A stretch of DNA of 10,022 nt from an uncultured Acidobacteriota bacterium (GTDB lineage: Bacteria; Acidobacteriota; Terriglobia; Bryobacterales; Bryobacteraceae). The translations under genes were made by a program, and so were the position numbers. Of this stretch, positions 1 to 6,246 are shown piece by piece. A model generated the notes under the pieces. That model was given only the letters and a program-made list of their open reading frames with translations. It did not search any database and was not told the origin of the DNA. How positions within the stretch are numbered: the stretch's first letter is position 1; each line of letters opens with the position of its first letter. The stretch spans positions 1 through 10,022 of the forward strand of contig CALFYN010000177.1 in assembly GCA_937952345.1 (NCBI GenBank). Reading direction: 5' to 3'.

Positions 1-237
1 TCCACGGATGCATACCTGCATGCCGAGATTCTCTCCTATTCGCGGTCGCGAGGGCTGTTCGCGGGGGTGGAACTGACCGGCGCGACGCTGCGCTCCGACG
101 ACGACGCCAACAAAGTGTTGTACGGACGGAGCATTGCACATGAGGACATTCTGAAGGGCAAGGCGGTGAAGACCCCGCCGGCGGCACAGCCGCTGATTGC
201 CCGATTGAATCGACTCTCACCGATGGAAGTGCGATAA
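1..237 (+). CDS. SYLF (Ysc84/DUF500) domain protein, 3' end only
   Basis: This is the last 78 codons of a gene that begins left of the window, read in frame 1 and ending in TAA at 235-237. The segment AEILSYSRSRGLFAGVEL, followed by TGATLRSDDDANKVLYGR, is the characteristic C-terminal part of the SYLF domain, a lipid-binding fold first described in eukaryotic Ysc84/SH3YL1 and common in exported or envelope-associated bacterial proteins. The final 30 or so residues are a proline- and alanine-rich tail ending SPMEVR. The N-terminus, including any signal peptide, cannot be seen. The gene converges with the BON-domain gene on the other strand, and a hairpin lies between them. The family call is secure from the motif. 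The cellular role of bacterial SYLF proteins is poorly defined, and none is claimed here. Confidence 0.88.
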   Translation, partial: STDAYLHAEILSYSRSRGLFAGVELTGATLRSDDDANKVLYGRSIAHEDILKGKAVKTPPAAQPLIARLNRLSPMEVR

Positions 238-245
238 ACACAAAG

Positions 246-274
246 ACGGGGCAGGCCATGATGACCTGCCCCGT
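246..274. terminator. Hairpin terminator between convergent genes
   Basis: A perfect 10-bp inverted repeat, ACGGGGCAGG (246-255) and CCTGCCCCGT (265-274), encloses a 9-nt loop. It lies 8 nt after the SYLF stop and 26 nt beyond the BON stop. On the minus strand the stem is followed by CTTTGTGTTT, which is U-rich enough for a Rho-independent terminator of the BON gene. On the plus strand the tail is TGCTCTCTCC, so termination of the SYLF transcript by the same stem is less certain. Confidence 0.75.
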
Positions 275-300
275 TGCTCTCTCCGATGGATGCTTGTTAT

Positions 301-843
301 TTACTTGGATGCAACGATGAGTTTGTTCTCCACCGAGAAGACGCCTGCGACTCCGTTGGCCCGGATGAACGCCATGTTCTTATCCATCTCGCGGGCGACC
401 ACACCTTCCAGCGTCACGTTGCCGTTGCGGACGATGATGTGGATGCCGGGGATGGCGCCGAGCGCGTACCGATCGAGGCCGGGCTGCGAATAGATGGCGC
501 GGAAGAGCGCGAGACGCAACCGGTCATCGAACGGCGAGAGCGGCAAAACTTCAATCTGATTGTTCACCTTGGCGACACCCTCGACACGCTTGACCACGTT
601 TTCGGCACTCGACTTCAGCGTGGGGCGGGTCACGTTTCCGAAGAGCGTTACCTCGCCGTCGGCGTTGACATGGAAGCCGAGGTTGTCGAACACGTTGTAA
701 AAGGGAAGCGTGACGAGTTCCTTGCGGATCTTCTCCATCATCGGTTTGGAGGGGACGGCCGCGGTGCTGGACGAGGCGGGCAACATCATCGCAGCGGCGA
801 GCAGGCTCCCTGCCAGGATCATTGTTTTCTTTGTGTGTTTCAT
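301..843 (-). CDS. Exported protein with two BON domains
   Basis: The protein has 180 residues and an N-terminal signal peptide: a basic start MKHTKK, a hydrophobic stretch at about 8-22, and probable cleavage near STAA at 26-29. Two BON-type modules follow, at about 36-101 and 106-177. Each carries the diagnostic Gly-x-Val-Thr-Leu-x-Gly core, GEVTLFGNV at 63-71 and GNVTLEGVV at 141-149, and each ends in a V.N.i.V strand. BON domains are small folds of periplasmic or envelope proteins such as OsmY, thought to bind phospholipid or protein surfaces. The start is placed at the ATG at 841-843 because AAAGGAG lies 9 nt upstream. A start 11 codons further upstream would put a charged stretch before the signal peptide. 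The gene is probably a separate unit from the M19-like gene upstream, with a 152-nt gap. The name follows the fold; a specific function is not known. Confidence 0.85.
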   Translation of the reverse strand: MKHTKKTMILAGSLLAAAMMLPASSSTAAVPSKPMMEKIRKELVTLPFYNVFDNLGFHVNADGEVTLFGNVTRPTLKSSAENVVKRVEGVAKVNNQIEVLPLSPFDDRLRLALFRAIYSQPGLDRYALGAIPGIHIIVRNGNVTLEGVVAREMDKNMAFIRANGVAGVFSVENKLIVASK

Positions 844-852
844 TGTCGTTGT

Positions 853-859
853 CTCCTTT
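853..859 (-). promoter_or_regulatory. Ribosome binding site of the BON gene
   Basis: AAAGGAG on the minus strand lies 9 nt before the ATG at 843. It is a strong Shine-Dalgarno match. It selects this ATG over the in-frame start 33 nt upstream and restores a normal signal peptide. Confidence 0.8.
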
Positions 860-961
860 GTGCTGCCTTCACCCAAACTGACGCCGGATGAAAAACAGCG
901 GTTTCGGAAAACAAGCGACTTTGGCGAAAAATATCAGATTTTTCAACGACTTGGCCGGATT

Positions 962-989
962 CCACCAGGCTGGTGGTGGAAATCCACCA
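962..989 (-). terminator. Overlapping alternative hairpins after the M19-like gene
   Basis: On the plus strand CCACCA (962-967) can pair with TGGTGG (971-976). Alternatively TGGTGG (974-979) can pair with CCACCA (984-989). The two stems share 974-976 and so exclude each other. The structure begins 6 nt beyond the stop of the M19-like gene. No U-run directly follows the stem; the nearest AT-rich stretch is about 18 nt further on, near 944. Classical intrinsic termination is therefore uncertain. The structure might instead attenuate transcription or protect the 3' end of the mRNA. Confidence 0.4.
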
Positions 990-995
990 AAGCGG

Positions 996-2279
996 TCAGA
1001 CCTTCACGCCATCGAAGTTGGCGCGGAGCACGCGCATGACGTTCTGACCGAGGATTTTGGCGATGACGGCGTCGGAGTGGCCGCGCTGGACCATGCCGAT
1101 GGTGAACACGGGCCAATTGGTCCAGGCCATGGAACGAGACTGCTCGGCGGTGGCGCCGCCGAGGGCTCCGGGGGGCCAGAGCGCTTCCCAGCGCACGCGG
1201 CGGGGACCGCGTTTGGGAAGCTTGCGGCTCTCGGCCGTTGCGTTGCGCGACACATAGGCCACGTCGGTGCCGATGGCGACGTGATCGGCGCCGAATTTCT
1301 TCACGGCGTAATCGATGTGATCGAGCATGGCGCGGATGTCGCGGGTGCCACCGAGGAATTCGGGGATGGAGCAGATGCCGATCAAGCCGCCGGTGTCGCA
1401 GATGGCCTGGATGACTTCATCGGGTTTGGAGCGGATGTGGCGGTGTAGTGCGGTGCAGGTGGTGTGGCTCGCGACCATTGGCTTCTTCGAAGCTTTGGCT
1501 GCTTCCAGGCTGGTACGCCAGCCGGAATGGGCAACATCGACGATGACACCGAGGCGATTCATCTCGGCAATTGCGGCGTGGCCGAAATCGGAGAGGCCGG
1601 CATTGGCCGGTTCGCCGCATCCATCGCCGAGTGCGTTGCGGCGATTGTAGGTGAGATGCATCATGCGCACACCGAGTTGGAAGAAGACGCGGATGTAGCG
1701 GAGTTCCTCTTCGACGGAAACCCAATCCTGCGGGAGGGGGACGCCGTTGCCGGTCATGGTGACACAATGGCGGCCGGCCTTCTTCGCGGCGAGGATGTCA
1801 TCGGGATTGACGGCCTGCGAGACATGATCGCGCAGGTGGTGTGTGACGAAGGTGTAGCGGCCCAGGCGCTTGATGAGGCGCATGTGCGCCGAGCCTTCTT
1901 CACCGGCGTTTTGCAGGATGCAGGTGACTCCGGCGGCGCGCCAGGCATCGAGGTATTCCTTGCGCTCGGCGGCGTTGGTGACATAGCGCGTCATGGCTTG
2001 CTCTTCCATCAGATCCTGGATTTCGAGGTCGGATGCTCCGGATTCGATCAGCGCACGCACGGAATCGCCGTCGACGGCGGCACGGGGCATGAAGCCGTAG
2101 GATTCAACGACCAGCGATTGGGCGTGGAGTTCGAGCCCGTGGCGGATCTGGCTTTCGGTGGGCGAGAGCAGTTTCAGGGCGATGGCTCGCGACTGCTCGA
2201 TCACTTCATTGGGCGGGGCCAGTTGGGGGAAGGCGTAATAGGCGCCCATGGGTGTGGCGAGGAAGGCTCGGCGGTGCAT
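996..2279 (-). CDS. Peptidase M19 (membrane dipeptidase)-like protein with incomplete metal site
   Basis: The protein has 427 residues. The central region matches the M19 renal/membrane dipeptidase family: MMHLTYNRRNALGDG (206-220), AGLSDFG (227-233), EMNRLGVIVDVAHSG (239-253), VASHTTCTALHRHIRSKPD (269-287), DHIDYAVKKFG (320-330) and VAIGTD (334-339). H251, H272 and D339 correspond to conserved metal ligands, and R283 to the conserved substrate-site Arg. By eye the N-terminal HxD ligands are missing (VVES at 57-60 instead of the usual DGHND), as is the bridging Glu of the IEGG motif (MTGNG at 175-179). Classical dipeptide hydrolysis is therefore doubtful. The N-terminus MHRRAFLATP has a short RRxFL motif reminiscent of Tat signals but little hydrophobic core. 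ATG 2279 lies 6 nt after the stop of the upstream membrane protein, so translation is probably coupled; its own Shine-Dalgarno is poor (AAAGG very close to the ATG). Family membership is secure, activity is not. Confidence 0.85.
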   Translation of the reverse strand: MHRRAFLATPMGAYYAFPQLAPPNEVIEQSRAIALKLLSPTESQIRHGLELHAQSLVVESYGFMPRAAVDGDSVRALIESGASDLEIQDLMEEQAMTRYVTNAAERKEYLDAWRAAGVTCILQNAGEEGSAHMRLIKRLGRYTFVTHHLRDHVSQAVNPDDILAAKKAGRHCVTMTGNGVPLPQDWVSVEEELRYIRVFFQLGVRMMHLTYNRRNALGDGCGEPANAGLSDFGHAAIAEMNRLGVIVDVAHSGWRTSLEAAKASKKPMVASHTTCTALHRHIRSKPDEVIQAICDTGGLIGICSIPEFLGGTRDIRAMLDHIDYAVKKFGADHVAIGTDVAYVSRNATAESRKLPKRGPRRVRWEALWPPGALGGATAEQSRSMAWTNWPVFTIGMVQRGHSDAVIAKILGQNVMRVLRANFDGVKV

Positions 2280-2285
2280 GGCCTT

Positions 2286-3365
2286 TCATCTTATCTTGAG
2301 TTTGGCGCGGGCGGCCTCCATGGCGGTGGTGGCGCCGGTTTCGAATCGCGACAGGAACAGGTCGACGAAACTGTCCAGGCTGTAGCCGACGAAGAACGCG
2401 CCGGAGATGCTGTTCTGCCCGAGAGCGGCCATGCCGGCGAGTCCGACCCAGAGCGACATGATGCCATAGACGATGGGGGTTTCTTTCACATGCACCCAAA
2501 GCAGCCAATCGGCAACCAGCGTACCCGCGCCTGCTTTTCCGGAACGCTGTTGTTTGAGCATGCTGACGGCGACATGCACCAGGCTGCCCACGGCAATGGC
2601 TGCGTAAACGCGCATCAGATCGCCTGGATTGAGGTTGGGCTGGATGGCGTTCAACAGACCCGGCATGTACAGCACCAGTGGAAGCAGCAACGCCACCAGG
2701 AAGATGAGCAGGCTGGCGGCGCGCCGTGCTTTGTGGGAACTGCTGCGGTAGATGAGCCCGGCTTCGGCATCCACCAGGCCGTGGACCAACTTGGGATGCA
2801 CGGCGAGGTACTCCAGCAGTTTCTTGCCTTGTTCTTCGCTGGGGATCTCATCGTGAAATTGCATGCGGAAATCCATCGCCTGGCCGACGCGCATAGTGGC
2901 GAGATTCTGATTGACGCGTTCGGGCACGGTGAGCAGGGCGCATAGGTAAACGATGCGAGCCATGTCGTCGCTGGTCTTGCGGATGCGCGCCATCAGCTTC
3001 GGGGTGTCTTCATCGCCGGCGGGCCAATAGGCGGATAGGTCGTCCCAGCGGTTGGAGATTTCGGCGATGGCATCTCCATATTGCGCGTGCAGATCTTCGC
3101 TGGAATCGAATACGGACTGAATGGCGTAGAGGCGGCTGGTGATGCCGCGCTGGTTGCGATCGAACTTCTCTCTCGATTCCTGCGCGGCGGCGGCGATGAC
3201 GGATTGCGCGTTGGCGTCCGTTAGCGCGGAAGCCGCGCGGACGTGGTCCATGGCTTCCTGCAGGTTCTGGATCTCTTCGCGCAGTTCGCGCAGAAAGGCG
3301 ATGATACGCTTTTCCCCGCCTGTGATTCTGGGGACGGGGCTGGGGACTGGACTGGCAGCGGCCAT
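2286..3365 (-). CDS. Membrane protein of unknown function with long soluble N-terminal half
   Basis: I do not recognise the family of this 359-residue protein. The N-terminal 210 residues are soluble, mostly helical and charged, with a likely coiled-coil stretch at about 18-45 (GEKRIIAFLRELREEIQNLQ). After a basic patch, HKARRAA at 211-217, come hydrophobic segments at about 217-240, 251-271, 297-316 and 320-338. The C-terminus is short and basic. A cytoplasmic N-terminal domain anchored by a C-terminal membrane bundle fits the positive charges before the first segment. The start is the ATG at 3365, with GGAGG 5 nt upstream. A TTG 13 codons earlier lies inside the predicted -10 box and is rejected. 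The gene is divergent from DAHP synthase (81-nt gap) and 6 nt upstream of the M19-like gene, suggesting a shared transcript. No catalytic motif is visible. Confidence 0.8.
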   Translation of the reverse strand: MAAASPVPSPVPRITGGEKRIIAFLRELREEIQNLQEAMDHVRAASALTDANAQSVIAAAAQESREKFDRNQRGITSRLYAIQSVFDSSEDLHAQYGDAIAEISNRWDDLSAYWPAGDEDTPKLMARIRKTSDDMARIVYLCALLTVPERVNQNLATMRVGQAMDFRMQFHDEIPSEEQGKKLLEYLAVHPKLVHGLVDAEAGLIYRSSSHKARRAASLLIFLVALLLPLVLYMPGLLNAIQPNLNPGDLMRVYAAIAVGSLVHVAVSMLKQQRSGKAGAGTLVADWLLWVHVKETPIVYGIMSLWVGLAGMAALGQNSISGAFFVGYSLDSFVDLFLSRFETGATTAMEAARAKLKIR

Positions 3366-3370
3366 GGATG

Positions 3371-3375
3371 CCTCC
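3371..3375 (-). promoter_or_regulatory. Ribosome binding site of the membrane protein gene
   Basis: GGAGG on the minus strand lies 5 nt before the ATG at 3365 and decides the start of the 359-residue membrane protein. Confidence 0.75.
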
Positions 3376-3403
3376 GTTGGATGGCTTATTTCGCGGCGCC
3401 CCA

Positions 3404-3432
3404 ATTCTACATGTTTTTTGGCTTGCTGTGAT
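3404..3432 (-). promoter_or_regulatory. Candidate promoter for membrane protein / M19-like operon
   Basis: On the minus strand ATCACA (3427-3432, 4 of 6 to the TTGACA consensus) is separated by exactly 17 nt from TAGAAT (3404-3409, 5 of 6 to TATAAT). The spacer contains an A6 tract. Transcription would start near 3397, giving a leader of about 30 nt before the ATG. I saw no comparably good promoter on the plus strand of this 81-nt divergent region for DAHP synthase. Confidence 0.5.
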
Positions 3433-3446
3433 ACCCTGGAACTTTC

Positions 3447-4802
3447 GTGGTTACCGACATAGAACCCTCCATCTGGGCCCCTCCATCCTGGCAGACGAAA
3501 CGCGCGGCGCAGCAGCCGGCCTATGACAATCCGGCCGAACTGGAATGCGTGCTGGCGGAGTTGTCGAAACTGCCGCCGCTGGTCACATCCTATGAAGTGC
3601 TGCAGTTGAAACGGCAGTGCGCCGAGGCGCAGGAAGGCAAGCGATTCATCCTACAGGGCGGCGATTGCGCCGAATCGTTTTCCGAATGCCATGGGCCGAC
3701 AATCGCATCGAAGTTGAAAGTACTGCTGCAGATGAGCATGGTGCTGGTGCAAGGCAGCAAGCGCCCCGTCACGCGGGTGGCGCGCATTGCCGGGCAATAC
3801 GCCAAGCCGCGTTCGGAAGATATGGAGACGCGCAACGGCGTTTCCCTGCCCTCCTATCGCGGCGACCTCATCAACCGGCCGGCATTTACGGCCGCGGACC
3901 GCAGGCCCGATCCGCAATTGCTGTTGCAGGCACACGCGCGGGCGGCGATGACGTTAAATTTTCTGCGCTCGCTTTCGCAGCGTGGTTTCGCCGATCTGCA
4001 TCATCCGGAGTATTGGGATCTTTCCTTCGCCGAGCATTCCCCGCTCGAAGCGGAGTATCACCGCATGGCCGGGTCGATCAGCGAAGCGGTGCGGTTCATG
4101 GAAAACATTCTGGGGATTCACGCCTCGGAGATCGAGCGCGTGGATCTGTTCACGGCGCACGAGGGACTGCATCTGCACTATGAGCAGGCGCAGACGCGGC
4201 GCGTACCGCGGCGCGAAGGCTGGTTCAACCTGTCGACGCACTTCCCCTGGGTCGGGCTGCGCACCAATCAACCCGACGGCGCGCACGTGGAGTTCTTCCG
4301 CGGGATTGTGAATCCGATCGGCGTGAAGATCGGGCATACGACCAGCACAGAGCAGATCCAGAAGTTGCTGGAGATTCTGAATCCGGCGAATGAGCCGGGG
4401 CGGTTGACGTTCATTCATCGTTGCGGGGCGGGACGCGTGGCTACCGAGTTGCCGCGCATGATCCGAGCCGTACGCGAAACCGGGCGCGGCGTGGTGTGGG
4501 TGTGCGACCCGATGCACGGGAACACGTTCCTGACGGCCGATGGCATCAAGACGCGCAACTTCGACGGCATTCTCTCCGAGGTGGAGCAGGCGTTCGATAT
4601 CCACGCCGCCGAGGGATCGAAGCTGGGCGGAGTGCATATTGAGCTGACGGGCGAGAACGTGACGGAGTGCACGGGCGGGTCGCGCGGATTGACCGAGGAA
4701 GATCTGAAGCGGGATTACCGTTCGGAAGTGGATCCGCGGCTCAACTCCGAGCAGGCTCTGGAAATCGCCATGCTGATGGCGCGCAAAATGGCGCGCATGT
4801 AG
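3447..4802 (+). CDS. aroG: Class II 3-deoxy-7-phosphoheptulonate (DAHP) synthase
   Basis: The enzyme condenses phosphoenolpyruvate with erythrose 4-phosphate to DAHP, the first step of the shikimate pathway to aromatic amino acids. The 451-residue length fits class II (AroAII) enzymes. Family motifs run in order: GGDCAESF (71-78), RIAGQYAKPRS (113-123), PSYRGD (135-140), HEGLHLHYE (238-246), THFPWVG (264-270), DGAHVEFFRGIVNPIGVKIG (277-296), PGRLTFIHR (317-325) and CDPMHGNT (353-360). The four metal ligands expected from the Mycobacterium enzyme are present at C74, H357, E399 and D429. The usual ERTR after the tryptophan motif reads LRTN (271-274), perhaps a subgroup trait. The start is GTG 3447 with only a weak GGA upstream; the sequence from WAPPSWQ on is family-like, so the start cannot be much later. 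It heads a tight three-gene + strand run. The symbol is generic for this activity (aroG/aroF/aroA(II) are all used). Confidence 0.95.
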   Translation: MVTDIEPSIWAPPSWQTKRAAQQPAYDNPAELECVLAELSKLPPLVTSYEVLQLKRQCAEAQEGKRFILQGGDCAESFSECHGPTIASKLKVLLQMSMVLVQGSKRPVTRVARIAGQYAKPRSEDMETRNGVSLPSYRGDLINRPAFTAADRRPDPQLLLQAHARAAMTLNFLRSLSQRGFADLHHPEYWDLSFAEHSPLEAEYHRMAGSISEAVRFMENILGIHASEIERVDLFTAHEGLHLHYEQAQTRRVPRREGWFNLSTHFPWVGLRTNQPDGAHVEFFRGIVNPIGVKIGHTTSTEQIQKLLEILNPANEPGRLTFIHRCGAGRVATELPRMIRAVRETGRGVVWVCDPMHGNTFLTADGIKTRNFDGILSEVEQAFDIHAAEGSKLGGVHIELTGENVTECTGGSRGLTEEDLKRDYRSEVDPRLNSEQALEIAMLMARKMARM

Positions 4803-4825
4803 CGGCTTCGCCGATACTAAGAATC

Positions 4826-6220
4826 GTGCCTGTTCCCGTGCGCGCGCTGCTGGTGATTGCCGCTCTGTACCTGCTGTATTTTCACGGCATGACGGCGGTG
4901 GGACTGCACGGCCCCGATGAGCCTCGTTATGCGTGGATCGGGCGGGCCATGGCGGAATCGGGGGACTGGATCACGCCGCGGTTGTGGGGCGAGCCGTGGT
5001 TTGAAAAGCCAGCGCTGCTGTACTGGCTGATCGCCGCAGGTTTTCGCGCGGGCCTGGGCGATGACGCCGCGCCCCGATTTCTGCTGGCTGTGTTCAGCGT
5101 GGGGTTTCTGTTTGTGTACTTCCGCCTGTTGCGCGAAGAGTTTTCCGTGCAGGCAGCGGGATTCGCGACGGCGATTCTGGGAACATGCGCGGCATGGCTG
5201 GCCTATTCGCGCACGGCGGTGACGGATGTTCCTTTGAGCGTGAGCTTCGCGCTGGCGATGCTGCTGACGATGGAGTGGCAGCGCACAGGGAATCCGCGGC
5301 GACTGCAGTGGGCGGGTGCGGCGATGGGCTTCGCGATTCTGGCGAAGGGATTGGTGCCGATTGTATTGGCCGCGCCGCTGGTGTGGTTTGGACGCAAGCG
5401 CGTGCTGGATCTATGGCGCTTCGCGGCAGCGGCGCTGGTGGTGGCTGCGCCCTGGTACGCACTGTGCACCGCCGCCAACGGAGTAGTGTTTCTGGAGGAC
5501 TTCATCCTCAAGCATCATTTTTCGCGCTTCGCGACATCGGAATTGCAGCATGTGCAGCCGTTCTGGTTCTATCTGCCCGTGCTGCTGGGGGCGATCTTTC
5601 CGTGGACTCCGCTGGTGGCGTTGCTGCGCGCGCCGCGCGGGGAAGCGGGGCGATTTCTGTGGGCGTGGGTGCTGTTCGGGTTCGTGTTTTTTTCCGCGGC
5701 GCAGAACAAGTTGCCGGGGTATTTGTTGCCGTTACTGCCGGCGCTGGCGGCGCTGCTGGGCGATGCCCTGGCGTCGCGCGAGCGCGGCGTGCGCTGGGCG
5801 CTGGTGACGGCGGGAGCGCTGGTGGCATTCACTCCAGCGATCTTGCCGGCGCTACCGGAGGCGATCTCCACGGGTTCGGGAAACGCGCTGCCGAAGGTCG
5901 TGTGGTGGCACGGTGCATTGCCCGCCGGAGTAGCGGCGCTGGTGCTGTATCTGCTGGAGGCGCGGCATGGACGTACGCTGGCGACAGCCGTGGTGGCACT
6001 GATTGTGTCGGCGATGGCGTGGCGCGTGGTGCAGGATGCGTTTCCGGCCATTGACGCCGAGGTGTCGGCCCGCAGCGCCTGGCGCGCGCATAAAAACAAT
6101 GCAGGCAGGATTTGTTTGGAAGAACCACGGCGGGCGTTTCAGTACGGGATGAATTACTACTTCCGGCAGGTGGTGCCCGATTGCGAGACGGACGCGCGGC
6201 CGGTGCGAATCAACCGATAG
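4826..6220 (+). CDS. ArnT/PMT-type membrane glycosyltransferase
   Basis: The 464-residue polytopic membrane protein belongs to the GT-C superfamily (ArnT/PMT, glycosyltransferase 39/83 type). These enzymes move a sugar from a polyprenyl-phosphate carrier onto lipid A, protein or another acceptor on the outer face of the inner membrane. The first periplasmic loop carries the hallmark PDEPRYAWIGRAMAESGDW (30-48), with the catalytic acidic pair D31-E32, then GEPWFEKPALLYW (55-67). HHFSRFA (230-236) and QPFWFYLPVLLGAIFPW (244-260) are also typical. About ten hydrophobic segments follow the first helix at about 6-22, and the C-terminal 50 residues are soluble. The start GTG 4826 is 23 nt after the DAHP synthase stop and is chosen to keep the first helix; GTG 4838 is a near equivalent. 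The Shine-Dalgarno is weak. Donor and acceptor cannot be told, and no other lipid A or protein-glycosylation genes are nearby. Confidence 0.88.
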   Translation: MPVPVRALLVIAALYLLYFHGMTAVGLHGPDEPRYAWIGRAMAESGDWITPRLWGEPWFEKPALLYWLIAAGFRAGLGDDAAPRFLLAVFSVGFLFVYFRLLREEFSVQAAGFATAILGTCAAWLAYSRTAVTDVPLSVSFALAMLLTMEWQRTGNPRRLQWAGAAMGFAILAKGLVPIVLAAPLVWFGRKRVLDLWRFAAAALVVAAPWYALCTAANGVVFLEDFILKHHFSRFATSELQHVQPFWFYLPVLLGAIFPWTPLVALLRAPRGEAGRFLWAWVLFGFVFFSAAQNKLPGYLLPLLPALAALLGDALASRERGVRWALVTAGALVAFTPAILPALPEAISTGSGNALPKVVWWHGALPAGVAALVLYLLEARHGRTLATAVVALIVSAMAWRVVQDAFPAIDAEVSARSAWRAHKNNAGRICLEEPRRAFQYGMNYYFRQVVPDCETDARPVRINR

Positions 6221-6246
6221 CACCGCATTGGCTTACGATGGTGGGG

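Larger units (their letters stand above)
844..995 (-). other. 152-nt gap with hairpins, upstream of the BON gene
   Basis: This gap follows the stop of the M19-like gene and precedes the BON gene, both read leftward. From right to left it holds two overlapping GC-rich hairpins (962-989), an AT-rich perfect hairpin (926-944: GAAAAAT, 5-nt loop, ATTTTTC) and an AT-richer stretch down to the BON ribosome binding site. The BON promoter is expected here, but I could not find a convincing -35/-10 pair. An imperfect direct repeat, CGACTTtGGC and CGACTTGGC, flanks the AT-rich hairpin. Confidence 0.5.

Noticed and set aside
844..876. Longer BON protein starting 11 codons upstream
   Set aside because: The AAAGGAG box lies inside this extension and serves the ATG at 843, which gives a normal signal peptide.
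1464..2945. A 493-codon open frame on the + strand across the M19-like and membrane protein genes
   Set aside because: It spans two convincing minus-strand genes including their junction, and its translation has no recognisable domain. It is a codon-bias shadow.
4667..4825. Upstream extension of the glycosyltransferase into DAHP synthase
   Set aside because: The extra 53 residues overlap the conserved C-terminus of DAHP synthase in another frame and would put a soluble segment before the first helix. GTG 4826 is a natural start.
6112..6246. Upstream extension of the propeller protein into the glycosyltransferase
   Set aside because: It would overlap the glycosyltransferase 3' end by over 100 nt and bury the SRRTLF export signal about 48 residues inside the protein.
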